64,000 nt of DNA from NCBI GenBank assembly GCA_934489015.1, contig CAKSSN010000002.1:186001-250000 (forward strand), in the 5' to 3' direction. The position numbers and the translations under genes are program-made. Source of the stretch: an uncultured Clostridia bacterium. Lineage in GTDB: Bacteria > Bacillota > Clostridia > UBA1381. Positions 7,699 through 17,175 of the stretch are shown here, in pieces (position 1 is the stretch's first letter; each line of letters begins with the position of its first letter). The notes beneath the pieces were generated by a model that saw nothing but the letters and a program-made list of their open reading frames with translations, made no database searches and was not told the DNA's origin.

Positions 7699-9462
7699 TT
7701 ACTGAATTTTCTTTTCTCTTATTTCCTCTGTAAGCTTTTCTATAAGCTCATCTATTGTCATTGTGCCTATATCGCCGTCTTTTCTTGATCTTACGGCAAC
7801 AACTCCGTTTTCAATATCCTTGTCGCCCGCAAGAATCATATAAGGCACTTTTTCAAGCTGCGCTTCTCTTATCTTGTAGCCGATTTTTTCCGAACGGTCA
7901 TCAACCTCAAGTCTTATAATGCCTGCATCCTCAAGCTTTTTCTTGATTTCGTTAATATAAGGCAAATGACGGTCTGCAATCGGCAAGAGCTTAACCTGAA
8001 CAGGCGCAAGCCAAAGCGGAAATGCGCCGGCATATTTTTCAATCAAAAGCGCAAGCGTTCTTTCATAGCAGCCGATTGACGTTCTGTGTATGATATACGG
8101 ATTTTTCTTCTTTCCGTCCTTGTCAACATACTCCATTCCGAATTTCTCTGCAAGCATCTGGTCTATCTGAATTGTTATCAGCGTGTCCTCCTTGCCGTGA
8201 ACATTCTTTATCTGAATATCGAGCTTCGGGCCGTAAAATGCCGCTTCACCGATACCGATTTTATACGGAATTTCAAGATGGTTAAGTATTCTCTCCATCA
8301 TTGACTGAGCCTCGTCCCACTGCTCTTCGGTTCCTATATACTTGTCGCGGTCGTTAGGATCCCACTGCGAAAATCTGTATGATACATCCTCATAAAGACC
8401 GAGAGTTTTAAGCATATAAATTGCAAGCTCAAGGCAGCCCTTAAACTCGTCCTCAATCTGCTCCGGAGTACACATAAGGTGACCCTCCGAAATAGTAAAC
8501 TGTCTTACTCTTATAAGTCCGTGCATTTCGCCCGACGCTTCATTTCTGAAAAGTGTAGACGTTTCGTTAAGACGCATAGGCAAATCTCTGTACGAACGGC
8601 CTCTGTTTAAAAATGCCTGATACTGAAACGGGCAGGTCATCGGTCTGAGTGCAAAAACCTCATCGTCCTTTTCCTCATCGCCCATTATAAACATTCCGTC
8701 CTGGTAATGATCCCAATGTCCCGAAAGCTTGTAAAGATCGCTCTTTGCCATAAGCGGAGTTTTTGTAAGCTGCCAGCCGCGCTTTTGCTCCTCATCCTCA
8801 ACAAACCTTTGCAGAAGCTGGATAATTCTCGCACCCTTAGGAAGCATAATCGGAAGTCCCTGACCTATTATGTCACACGTTGTGAAAAGCTCAAGCTCGC
8901 GGCCAAGCTTGTTATGATCTCTCTTTTTAGCATCTTCGAGCTGCGCAAGATACTCTTCAAGATCAGCCTTGTTAAAAAATGCTGTTCCGTAAATTCTCTG
9001 AAGCATTTTGTTTTTCTCATCACCGCGCCAATAAGCGCCCGTTGCCGACAAAAGCTTGTAAGCCTTTATTTTGCTTGTATAATTCACATGAGGACCTGCG
9101 CAAAGGTCTGTAAATTCTCCCTGCTTATAAAAAGATATAACAGCATCCTCCGGCAAATCGCGGATAAGCTCGCATTTATACGGCTCGTCCTTCATAAGCT
9201 CAAGAGCCTCTTTTCTCGGAAGCTCAAAGCGTTCGATTTTAAGATTTTCCTTTGCAATTTTCTTCATTTCCTTTTCAATTGCTTCAAGGTCATCCGGAGT
9301 AAATGTGTGTTCTGTGTCAAAATCGTAATAAAATCCGCTGTCAATAGCCGGACCTATTGCAAGCTTTACATCGGGGTAAAGCCTTTTTACAGCCTGCGCA
9401 AGCACGTGTGAAGCACTGTGACGCAGCGTTTGCAGTTCGTTCATTTCGTTAATTTCGCTCAT
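7699..9462 (-). CDS. thrS: Threonyl-tRNA synthetase, lacking the N-terminal TGS domain
   Basis: Charges tRNA-Thr. From the ATG at 9462 (good AAAGAAAGGG site, and downstream of the T-box) the protein has 587 residues; the longer frame upstream is leader RNA. It begins almost directly with the editing (SAD) domain, LRHSASHVLAQAVKRLYPDV, so the ~60-residue TGS domain of the classical enzyme is missing. The class II core carries RPMTCPFQYQ where classical enzymes have a MNCPGH-type motif, then NETSTLFRNEASGEMHGL and IHRTSIGCYERT; zinc ligands Cys, His and His are retained. The anticodon-binding domain starts near WLAPVQVKLLPI. This is a divergent subtype that I believe occurs in several Clostridia. 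Confidence 0.95.
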   Translation of the reverse strand: MSEINEMNELQTLRHSASHVLAQAVKRLYPDVKLAIGPAIDSGFYYDFDTEHTFTPDDLEAIEKEMKKIAKENLKIERFELPRKEALELMKDEPYKCELIRDLPEDAVISFYKQGEFTDLCAGPHVNYTSKIKAYKLLSATGAYWRGDEKNKMLQRIYGTAFFNKADLEEYLAQLEDAKKRDHNKLGRELELFTTCDIIGQGLPIMLPKGARIIQLLQRFVEDEEQKRGWQLTKTPLMAKSDLYKLSGHWDHYQDGMFIMGDEEKDDEVFALRPMTCPFQYQAFLNRGRSYRDLPMRLNETSTLFRNEASGEMHGLIRVRQFTISEGHLMCTPEQIEDEFKGCLELAIYMLKTLGLYEDVSYRFSQWDPNDRDKYIGTEEQWDEAQSMMERILNHLEIPYKIGIGEAAFYGPKLDIQIKNVHGKEDTLITIQIDQMLAEKFGMEYVDKDGKKKNPYIIHRTSIGCYERTLALLIEKYAGAFPLWLAPVQVKLLPIADRHLPYINEIKKKLEDAGIIRLEVDDRSEKIGYKIREAQLEKVPYMILAGDKDIENGVVAVRSRKDGDIGTMTIDELIEKLTEEIREKKIQ

Positions 9463-9594
9463 TTTCAAAACCCTTTCTTTTTTTTGCGGTTCAGACCTGG
9501 CGTAAAAGCTGCCTTGTCCAAATCGAAATTTACAATTGCAAGATGTATTTTGCAATCGCCTGTATAAGTGTCTGCCTGCATTTTCCGAAAATAC

Positions 9595-9849
9595 AAAAAG
9601 CACCTCCCGAGAAATCTGCAAAGCAAAATATCTCAGGGGTGCAAATAATCACACGGTTCCACCCTGATTACGAAATAAATCGTCACTCAATTAAACCTTT
9701 TAACGCAGGTTGCGCGGCGGGGCTTAATATAATTTTCAGCCTGCGGCTCCAAAGTGGTATTCATCGGAAAACTCAGCAAACGGCTCTCAGCCACGACCGC
9801 TTTTCTCTCCTGCTATCATATAACCGACTACTGTCTTTTTCACAGCCTT
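9595..9849 (-). promoter_or_regulatory. T-box riboswitch (tRNA-Thr) in the thrS leader
   Basis: The leader contains the T-box antiterminator sequence AGGGTGGAACCGTG (minus strand, 9652-9665). It is followed by a terminator hairpin with stems at 9601-9612 and 9631-9641 and a T-run at 9595-9600. Upstream, a Stem I-like region has ACC (9756-9758), a threonine codon, in the context GAATACCACTTTGGAG, the expected specifier position. Uncharged tRNA-Thr should stabilise the antiterminator and switch thrS on. About 130 nt of leader remain between terminator and start codon, containing a TTGCAA inverted repeat. Confidence 0.93.
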
Positions 9850-9855
9850 TATTAT

Positions 9856-9884
9856 AATATATCAAATTATTTTGTGTTTGTCAA
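9856..9884 (-). promoter_or_regulatory. thrS promoter
   Basis: On the minus strand: exact TTGACA (9879-9884), 17-bp spacer, TATATT (9856-9861); start expected near 9849, at the head of the T-box leader. Confidence 0.8.
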
Positions 9885-9941
9885 GTGTTTTCAAAAAATT
9901 TTTGATAATTTTTTTAAATGCGTCATTTATAGGCCGCAGAA

Positions 9942-11864
9942 TTATTCATAAATATAATATTTCGGAAAAACCGTAAGCCGTATATTTGTACAGCCGTAAG
10001 GCACAAGCGTTACTTCCCTCTCTTCGCCGAGATTATTTTTAATAAATTCCGCAGACGGAATTTCCGGCATAAGCAAATTATCCTCATCCACCACGCTCGC
10101 TCCGCACTCAACCTGCTTTGCATTTATTCCCTCAGCCGCACTTTTCTTCGCCTGAGGTGCCTTAACCAAATCCCAGCCGTGAAGCTCTCTTGCCTTTATT
10201 TTAATTTCAAACGGAATATAGCTCCACATTGGTTCATCGGAAATTTCATTAAATAATATTTCAGGCTCTTCCCATCCAGATGCAGCATAGCTCCACTGCG
10301 ATGCGGGATATATATTGTATGCCGGGAAATCCTTTGTCTGTCTTTTTTCGGCTCTGTCAATTTCGCATTTTTCGTCAATTTTAAGCGAAAGCAGAAAAGG
10401 ACCGTATGTAAAATATACTCCGCCGTCAACTGACATATGGGATTTAAACACGGAAGTAAAGCTTATTTTAATGCGGCAGCTTTTTTCAGCCGTTATCTGC
10501 GCATAGCCGTTTACCTCTTCAAAGTCGGCTTTTTTGCCGTCAATAAAAATCTCGGTATTCTCAGACCATTCCGGTATTCTTAATTTTAAAGCCTTTTTTT
10601 CGCCTGATTTAAGACATATGTTAAGCTCCGTTTCGGGTTTGTACGGATAATTTCCGCTCTGAATAATTTTTATTTCCTCGTCCTCAAATTTACTGTCACC
10701 GTAAAGACTGAGCACTACGGCGTTTTCTGTTTTCTGATACATTCTGAGAATATAATTCGGAATAACTCTGCCGATATTTCCTACGCAGCATTCGGGATAA
10801 TGATGAGGAGCAAACGCCATTCGCGGGGTGTCCGTCCACGCTTTTATATGAGTTGAATTTCTTGCACATACTACCTGATTTACACTCGACAAATACTCAA
10901 TAGCCTTAAAATTCTTTGCCGACGCTCCGAAAAACGCGTTAAATACGGCTCTTTCTATTTTATCCGCATATTCGCCCTTACCCGTCGCTTCGAGCAGATA
11001 GCCTATGCTCCATGTAAAATCCGCAATATCGCATGATTCATGCGCCCTGAACGTTTCTTTTCCGCAAAGCGCCTCACTTGAGCTGTGAACGCCGTCGGGC
11101 AGCATATGAAATTCATCAACCCTTTTATAAGCTTGCTCGGCGGCATACAAATATTCCTTTTTACCTGTGTATATATACATAATAGCCGGAATTTTTGCAA
11201 TTTCATTAAATGTAACGCCGTGATCATGTATATATGTATTACCCGTAAGCTTTTCAAGCGTTTCGCTGCTTTCAGGTCTGTTGTTATAATTTTCAAAAGC
11301 CGTCTGCGCTTTTTGCTTAAGTCTTTCATCGCCGAAATACTCGTAAAGCCTGAGCATTGATTCAATATTTACAACATCGCGGCTATCCGAATAGTCGTTA
11401 GCGTCGCCGAGATAATGGCGGCGCATTTTTTCAAGATAAAATTCATCTCCGCTCCTGCTCCAAAGTGCATAAAGCGCGCGGAACAATACAGCGTGCGGCC
11501 AGCGGTTTCGGCTTTCGTCAGCCTTGAGTTCTTCAGGACCTATAAACGAGTCCTCATTTTCAAGACATTCTCTTATTTCATCGCCCATTATGCTCTCATA
11601 GCTTTCAAGATTGTCAAGAAGCGCCGACATTCTGACAACGGAATCTATTCTGTATGCGGTCTGCTCATACGGCCACCATGCCGCATAGCCTCCGTCGGCA
11701 AGGCTTTTGTATCTCCAGCAGCCGGTATTGTACGGATAGCCTATTTCATGAAGCTTTCCGGGTATTCCGCTGCGCTCATATTCAAGCGTTTTGTAAAGCC
11801 AGCCCATAGGCTCAATATTTTTAAGTCTTACTTCGTTTAGCTTTGAGTATTTTTTTATTTTCAT
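9942..11864 (-). CDS. GH127-type beta-L-arabinofuranosidase-like protein
   Basis: About 640 residues, no signal peptide, so cytoplasmic. An (alpha/alpha)6 barrel with a C-terminal beta domain typical of the GH127/GH146 group (DUF1680). HESCD (~278) and PECCVGN (~360) occupy regions where the family has its catalytic Glu and zinc-bound cysteines. Known members remove terminal beta-L-arabinofuranose from plant glycans and glycoproteins; the exact linkage here is inferred. The ATG at 11864 is preferred to the one at 11870, which would abut the GGAAAGGA site. It is the last gene of the glycan locus. Only an A/T-only inverted repeat (~9890-9906) follows, so the locus may read toward thrS. A degenerate copy of the dispersed leader element lies 30 bp upstream. 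Confidence 0.85.
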   Translation of the reverse strand: MKIKKYSKLNEVRLKNIEPMGWLYKTLEYERSGIPGKLHEIGYPYNTGCWRYKSLADGGYAAWWPYEQTAYRIDSVVRMSALLDNLESYESIMGDEIRECLENEDSFIGPEELKADESRNRWPHAVLFRALYALWSRSGDEFYLEKMRRHYLGDANDYSDSRDVVNIESMLRLYEYFGDERLKQKAQTAFENYNNRPESSETLEKLTGNTYIHDHGVTFNEIAKIPAIMYIYTGKKEYLYAAEQAYKRVDEFHMLPDGVHSSSEALCGKETFRAHESCDIADFTWSIGYLLEATGKGEYADKIERAVFNAFFGASAKNFKAIEYLSSVNQVVCARNSTHIKAWTDTPRMAFAPHHYPECCVGNIGRVIPNYILRMYQKTENAVVLSLYGDSKFEDEEIKIIQSGNYPYKPETELNICLKSGEKKALKLRIPEWSENTEIFIDGKKADFEEVNGYAQITAEKSCRIKISFTSVFKSHMSVDGGVYFTYGPFLLSLKIDEKCEIDRAEKRQTKDFPAYNIYPASQWSYAASGWEEPEILFNEISDEPMWSYIPFEIKIKARELHGWDLVKAPQAKKSAAEGINAKQVECGASVVDEDNLLMPEIPSAEFIKNNLGEEREVTLVPYGCTNIRLTVFPKYYIYE

Positions 11865-11894
11865 GACCATTCCTTTCCGCGCTCAAAGGCGCAA

Positions 11895-11982
11895 AATTAA
11901 ATTTTAAAAATTGTTCGGCGTGCCGCCTCAAAGTGAGCGTTCGATGAAGCAGTAAACCTTTGATTAGCCCAATTTTAAGCTT
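11895..11982 (-). repeat. Dispersed leader element, degenerate copy D
   Basis: Minus-strand sequence between the GH125 and GH127 genes. It shares with the other copies the GCTTCATCGAACGCTCACTTTGA-like core (broken here into short blocks), the GAACAATTTT end, a small GC hairpin (GCGC...GCGC, ~11878-11893) and the GGAAAGGAATGG ribosome site immediately downstream. Its terminal repeats are eroded. Assignment rests on similarity by eye to copies A and B. Confidence 0.5.
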
Positions 11983-12001
11983 TTTTCACACCTGCCTCCG
12001 T

Positions 12002-13282
12002 TTAAATAACGCCATCATCTATACACCTTTCAATAAGCTCCGCAAACAGAGAATTGGGCCATGTAAACCATTCTCTTGTAAATTCTTTCGGGTTATCTGC
12101 ATTAAAGCCCTCATGCAAATATCCCGTGTCCGCGTCGGTGGAAACAATCATTTTAAGAATTTTTCTTTTTTCATCATCGTTATCCGCCGTCAGAGCCTGC
12201 ATCACAAGAGCCATGTGCCACACATAGTTTTCGGGCGTATGCCTTGAGCCTATTCCTCTTGCACATTTCCCCTCAAAATAAAACGGATTGTCGCGGCTGA
12301 GCAAAAATCTCCTTGTGTTTTGATACACCTCGTCGTTTATATCGGTATAGCCGATATACGGCGCGGACAAAAGGCTCGGAATATTTGCGTCATCAATCAT
12401 TGAATAATTTTTCATGCCGTCCGTTTCACACACATAAATTCTGCCGTACTTCTCATGCTCCGCAATTCCGTATTTTTTTATTCCGCTGTCAATTTCCGTT
12501 TTCAGCCTGTCGCATCTGTCGGCAAGAAGCTTATTTTTGCAGACATCTGTCAGCATTTCGCTCATATAGCCGAGAATTACAACAGCAAACATCTGCGAAG
12601 CAATAAGATAACCGTATTCGCAGCCGTCATCACTCGGTCTGAAGCCCGACCATGTCATTCCGGTATACCCTACCGGGCTCCCCATTCCGTTATTGTAAAT
12701 TGTATCCCACGGCGCGTTAGGATCGGGTCTTGTAAATCTGTAAGGCGACTTTTCCATGTGATGCTGCTCCGTCTCAAACACATCCAAAATTATTTTTGCA
12801 ACTGCTTCAAGCTCATCGGCAACCAATTTTTTGTTACCTGAGCTTTTCATATAAAGATATAAAATTCTTATCGGATAGCACAGCGAATCAACCTCATATT
12901 TTCTCTCATGGATCCATGGGCTGTTTTTCGGAATATCATTCGGATGTCCCTCGCTGCTGCCGGGATATTCGTTAAATGCATTTGCATACGGATCCATTTT
13001 TATATACATAAACTGCCGCTTTATAACGCCCTCAATTATTTCCGAAACCTCCTTATCCTTTGCAAGCGGTATGTAATGCGTTATCTGAGCGGAAGAATCT
13101 CTCAGCCACATTGCCGGAATATCGCCCGTGAGAACAAAATACGTGCCGTCATCACATTTTTTAAGCGCAGTGCTTATCGTATGCTCATAGCAGTTTTTAT
13201 ACATTTTCTGCATTTTCGGATACGCCGCAAGACGCTTTGAATATTCTTCCGTATGATTTTTAATCGCCTCAGGTATATTCAT
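12002..13282 (-). CDS. GH125 exo-alpha-1,6-mannosidase-like protein (DUF1237)
   Basis: 426 residues, no signal peptide. The metal-independent alpha-mannosidase family is recognised by MWLRDSSAQITHYIPL (~57-72), the NEYPGSSEGHPNDIPKNSPWIHERKYEVDS region (quoted here only in part by its NDIPKNSPWIHERKYEVD core), TGMTWSGFRPSDD (~212) and IGSRHTPENYVWHMALVM (~338). GH125 enzymes release alpha-1,6-mannose with inversion. It sits between a GH106-like gene and a GH127 gene, so the imported glycan may carry mannose; a side activity on another sugar is possible. AAAGGAA precedes the ATG. Confidence 0.9.
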   Translation of the reverse strand: MNIPEAIKNHTEEYSKRLAAYPKMQKMYKNCYEHTISTALKKCDDGTYFVLTGDIPAMWLRDSSAQITHYIPLAKDKEVSEIIEGVIKRQFMYIKMDPYANAFNEYPGSSEGHPNDIPKNSPWIHERKYEVDSLCYPIRILYLYMKSSGNKKLVADELEAVAKIILDVFETEQHHMEKSPYRFTRPDPNAPWDTIYNNGMGSPVGYTGMTWSGFRPSDDGCEYGYLIASQMFAVVILGYMSEMLTDVCKNKLLADRCDRLKTEIDSGIKKYGIAEHEKYGRIYVCETDGMKNYSMIDDANIPSLLSAPYIGYTDINDEVYQNTRRFLLSRDNPFYFEGKCARGIGSRHTPENYVWHMALVMQALTADNDDEKRKILKMIVSTDADTGYLHEGFNADNPKEFTREWFTWPNSLFAELIERCIDDGVI

Positions 13283-13323
13283 AATTTTAAATTCCTTTCC
13301 GTTTTGTAATGAGATAATTTTGT

Positions 13324-16300
13324 TTATATATAATATTTAATTTCAGGTCCCGCAATAATGCCCATAGGCTTCAAACTGTATTCATATTTCCATCTGTCTT
13401 TTCCGTCATGCATAAATTTCCACGCGTCCGGTCCCTGCCATAAAAGCTTATCATCCGTAACATGAAGCGGTCCAAAGCAGTTATATCTGCTTCCGTAAAG
13501 CGTCAATTTAAGCCTGTGTTTTCCCTTTTTCACGTTCGGAGCATATACCTCATAGGGCGAAAAAGCTATAATTCCGAGCTGCTCTCCGTCAAGCTCCGCG
13601 CGAAGGAGCATACCTCTGTAGCATCTGACGCTGACAGCTGCGCAGCAGTCACGCGGCGCTTCAATATCAGCAAAATATTCTATTCTTGCGCCGTAAAAGG
13701 GCATACCCTGCGCCGTAATATCTCCAAACCCGATTTTTTCCCGCATCGGAAGAATTGTTTTTTCCGTCCCCTCAAGCCTTACTCTGAAATTTCCGAGAAC
13801 AAAGCAAGCTTCAAGGCAAGTCAATCTTGTAACGGGCAGCGTTACAGAAAGCGTATTTTCACCTTTTTTTATAAGAGGAAGCGCAATTGTTTTAATCTGC
13901 CTGTCGGTAAAATACCCGTTCGGAACAATGCTTATTTTTTCGCCGTTAAATATAACCGTACTAAGCTCCGCGTCCTCAAGCGCAAGATTTGCGCCGCTAA
14001 AGTCAAGCTCGCTGAAAAATTTGTATTTAAGCGTTACGGTATGCCCGTTTTCTTCCTCATCGGTTGCCCATGCCTGCGCCCTGCCGTTTTCTATATTAAG
14101 CTCACTTTTAATAATATACTGAATTTTTCTTATTTCCTCTCTTTCCCAGTGCGGCTCTCCGTCAAGCGCAAATTCCGCAATATCAAGCAATAAAGCGTTC
14201 GGCTCTGTCAGAGAAAAGTCAACCTTTCCGGTGATATATTCTTTTGAAATGAGCTGTCTTTTTTTCTCGTCCGTACCTTTTTCGGCGGTTTCGGGATCAC
14301 AAAGCTTAAGCAAAAGGCTGTCATTTTGATAAAATGTATGACCGATAAATGTTTTTTCGCCCGATATTTCAAAGTCGGTTTGCTTAATATCGCCCGTAAG
14401 CGTATCGTAAATAATCGGCTTATATTTTCCCTTGATGACAATTATTCTCTTTCTTGCCAAAGCAAGATTATCCGAATTTGACTCATATATCGTCCCTGCT
14501 TCATTGCACAAATGCGCAATAAACAGCCACTTGCAGCCGTTATCGCCGCGCAGCTGACAGCAAAGGCACTCACACTGCTCTCCGTTTTCCTCATAAATCG
14601 ATACATCTCTTTCATCGGAAAGAAGATTAAGAATTTCGGATTTGTCAAAGGCGCTTTTAAGTGACAAGTCAAAAAGCCTTTTCGGCTTATCCGAGCAAAC
14701 CGCGTCTATATATTTCGGCGCTTCTCCGACAAATATAATTTTTCCGCCTGCTGCGTGAAAGCGCTCTAAAATATCAAAAGTTGTTTTTCTAAGCGTTTCG
14801 CATCCTGCAACAATTACCGCCTTGTACCTCATTTCGCCGACTGCAAGACTATCCGATATTTCTCCAATTTGCTCCGGCAGAAGCGATTCGCATATATAGT
14901 CAAAATCAACAGTTCCAGAAAGCAGCCATTCGGCAAGAGTATGAAACTGCCTGTCGAGCATTTTTCTTTTATCGGACGTTTTTTCATTTGACCCGAAATA
15001 CAGCCACATTGTTTCAACGGGATGAATAACCGCAACGTTTACAATGGGCTTGCCTCTCGTAAGCGCGGTTGAAACCCTCGCAAAATGGTCCTCAATATAA
15101 GAATACTCCTTATACCAGTCCGACTGATAGTTTATCGACGCCGGATAATCACGCTTTGCATCGCCTTTCATTGTAACCCAAGAAACGCTCAAAACGCGCA
15201 GCGTCACACCGAGAGCCGCCTGCCAGTCTCCCTGCGCCTTATGACGTCTGAAATCAAAATCCCAGCCCGTAACGCCGTAAAGCTCCGACATAACACCCTC
15301 TCTGCCATACTGATGAGCTGCCGACTGCGCCTGCTTTGCGGTTGTGTATTCGTGATTATCGCATAAAATATCAATGCCCGGAATTGTAAAATGCCGATAA
15401 GCCCTCATTGCCTCGCCTATTGTTGCCGTCTGCAAAAAGAGCGATTCCTCGCAAAGCATATGCCCCGTCAGCGCAATTTTATTCTTTTCGCACCAAAGCC
15501 CTAAATTATCCGCAAAAGCTTCGGTAAACAAATATGTAACAAAATCATGATATAAATATCTTGCACGAGATATTTCCCCGTTCGGCATTTCCCAGAAAAG
15601 CTCCGGAAGCCTATCCGAAATATAAAATCCGTACTTATCGAAAAAGCGCTTGTCAAGGCTCATTGTCCAGGCAATTTTAACATCCTCGCGGCTTTTTGCA
15701 AAGCTCAGAGTGCCTTTTCTTGAAAACTGCGGCTCATCGGTAAAAATCGACGATGCCGTCACGCCGAAATGCTCACCTATTGCATTTTTATACCCGTCAT
15801 ATGTTATTTCTATAAACCTGTCTATCGCCTCTTTTGAAAGCGTATCAACATACGTCTGATTGTTATACCACGAATCTGCCTCATATGTAAGCACATACGC
15901 ATACCATTTTACCTCGTCTGCCGCCGCGCTCTGTTTTGTTTTTGAATATTTAAGAAGCTCCCCCTCCGAATTCAAAAGCACGTTGTATTCCGCAAGATAA
16001 TAAGGAATACCTTTTTCATATGCTTCATCAAAGTCAAAGCACACATCCCTTTTCTTTGTTGTCAGAAGAAGATACCTCTGCCTAAAACGCTTATCCTTTG
16101 TCACAAGTCCGCCGGCGGCTCCGGACGGCCACCTGTCCTCATCATAAAGCCCGACAAGCATATTTTCCTCTTTCGCCTTATCGCAGCAGTCCGACACAAG
16201 GCTCATAAATTCTTCTCCCAGATATTCCGTCACAAGCCCCGTTCTCGAATGAATATGAAATCCGCCGAAGCCCATTTCCTTTAATATGTCAATCTGCCTG

Positions 16301-16422
16301 AAAAGCTCCTTTTTGTCAAGCCTGCAATTCCAGCCCCAAAACGGAGAACCCCTGTATTCAGATGTCGGATTTTTAAAAAGCTCGTCCGTCAGGCTCTTTT
16401 CTCTGCTTTTTTTATACAGCAT
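13324..16422 (-). CDS. GH106-like glycoside hydrolase (putative alpha-L-rhamnosidase)
   Basis: 1032 residues, no signal peptide. The N-terminal barrel contains EYRGSPFWGWNCRLDKKEL (~23-41), GFGGFHIHSRTGL (~52-64), LYDEDRWPSGAAGGLVTKD (~97-115) and TDEPQFS; a flexible middle and C-terminal beta-sandwich/galactose-binding-like domains follow (GPLHVTDDKLLWQGPDAWKF near the end). This pattern is that of the large cluster annotated GH106 or GH106-like. Characterised GH106 enzymes are inverting, calcium-dependent alpha-L-rhamnosidases, but this subgroup is little studied, so substrate is inferred from its GH78/GH28 neighbours. GGAGGG precedes the ATG. Confidence 0.7.
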   Translation of the reverse strand: MLYKKSREKSLTDELFKNPTSEYRGSPFWGWNCRLDKKELFRQIDILKEMGFGGFHIHSRTGLVTEYLGEEFMSLVSDCCDKAKEENMLVGLYDEDRWPSGAAGGLVTKDKRFRQRYLLLTTKKRDVCFDFDEAYEKGIPYYLAEYNVLLNSEGELLKYSKTKQSAAADEVKWYAYVLTYEADSWYNNQTYVDTLSKEAIDRFIEITYDGYKNAIGEHFGVTASSIFTDEPQFSRKGTLSFAKSREDVKIAWTMSLDKRFFDKYGFYISDRLPELFWEMPNGEISRARYLYHDFVTYLFTEAFADNLGLWCEKNKIALTGHMLCEESLFLQTATIGEAMRAYRHFTIPGIDILCDNHEYTTAKQAQSAAHQYGREGVMSELYGVTGWDFDFRRHKAQGDWQAALGVTLRVLSVSWVTMKGDAKRDYPASINYQSDWYKEYSYIEDHFARVSTALTRGKPIVNVAVIHPVETMWLYFGSNEKTSDKRKMLDRQFHTLAEWLLSGTVDFDYICESLLPEQIGEISDSLAVGEMRYKAVIVAGCETLRKTTFDILERFHAAGGKIIFVGEAPKYIDAVCSDKPKRLFDLSLKSAFDKSEILNLLSDERDVSIYEENGEQCECLCCQLRGDNGCKWLFIAHLCNEAGTIYESNSDNLALARKRIIVIKGKYKPIIYDTLTGDIKQTDFEISGEKTFIGHTFYQNDSLLLKLCDPETAEKGTDEKKRQLISKEYITGKVDFSLTEPNALLLDIAEFALDGEPHWEREEIRKIQYIIKSELNIENGRAQAWATDEEENGHTVTLKYKFFSELDFSGANLALEDAELSTVIFNGEKISIVPNGYFTDRQIKTIALPLIKKGENTLSVTLPVTRLTCLEACFVLGNFRVRLEGTEKTILPMREKIGFGDITAQGMPFYGARIEYFADIEAPRDCCAAVSVRCYRGMLLRAELDGEQLGIIAFSPYEVYAPNVKKGKHRLKLTLYGSRYNCFGPLHVTDDKLLWQGPDAWKFMHDGKDRWKYEYSLKPMGIIAGPEIKYYI

Positions 16423-16439
16423 TATTTTCCCTCCGCCGT

Positions 16440-17162
16440 TTATTTCATAATTTCCTCAACAAGCGAATACGCAAAAAGCATATGCATTTCACTTCTCGGA
16501 TGATTTATTTCGTTAGATAAAAGCGCCGTAACGTCAACGCCGTTTTCTTCAAGCGTCTTCCACTTAAAATATACGTCGCATATTCTCACGCAGCACTCCG
16601 ACGCCGCCTGCCTTGCCTTTTCGATATACCCGTCAAAAACACCGCTGTTTTGTATTTCCATAGTTTTTTTCGCCGTGCTTATAAAAACCGGTTTTTCAAG
16701 CGTGCAGCTTACTTTCGTATTCATCATATTCGGAGTCATAAAAATGACCTCGCTTCCCGATTTTTTAAGGCGGTTAAAAATCTCCTTTAAGCAGCTGTAA
16801 TAATTATCAATATTATCTTTTCCGAGCATACTGTCATTGAGCCCCAGACACACAACCGTCAGATCGGGACTGAATTTAAGAACGTCGCGCTCAAGACGCT
16901 CAAGCGCCCCCTGCGCGGTGTCACCACTTATGCCTGCGTTTATTATATTAATCGGGCATTTCGGATACAGATAAGAAAGTATTTCGGCAAATTTTTTGTG
17001 ATACGCGTTATTCTGATGAAAGGATGTTCCGATATTTCCGTCATCTTTAACATACAGCTCAAAACACCCCTGCGTTACGCTGTCGCCGAGAAATGCAATC
17101 AGCGGCGTTCTCTCACCGCTTATATTATTTTGCTTGTTTTTTATTAATTCCGTAATTTTCAT
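16440..17162 (-). CDS. SGNH/GDSL hydrolase, probable carbohydrate acetylesterase 1
   Basis: About 240 residues, cytoplasmic. SGNH blocks visible: block I AFLGDSVTQGC (Ser in GDS), block II Gly in INAGISGDTAQGAL, block III VVCLGLNDSM (Gly-x-Asn), and block V EINHPRSEMHMLFA (Asp/His replaced by the pattern N-H-P-R, His kept). Such esterases in pectin loci remove acetyl groups from galacturonate or rhamnose so that glycosidases can proceed. The ATG at 17162 has AGGAGA at 9 nt; the TTG six bases upstream is too close to that site. It lies 17 bp upstream of the GH106-like gene. Confidence 0.82.
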   Translation of the reverse strand: MKITELIKNKQNNISGERTPLIAFLGDSVTQGCFELYVKDDGNIGTSFHQNNAYHKKFAEILSYLYPKCPINIINAGISGDTAQGALERLERDVLKFSPDLTVVCLGLNDSMLGKDNIDNYYSCLKEIFNRLKKSGSEVIFMTPNMMNTKVSCTLEKPVFISTAKKTMEIQNSGVFDGYIEKARQAASECCVRICDVYFKWKTLEENGVDVTALLSNEINHPRSEMHMLFAYSLVEEIMK

Positions 17163-17175
17163 TTTCAATTCTCTC

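Noticed and set aside
9463..9621. N-terminal extension of threonyl-tRNA synthetase
   Set aside because: Lies in leader RNA just downstream of the T-box terminator; sequence is not TGS-like and a good ribosome site precedes the ATG at 9462.
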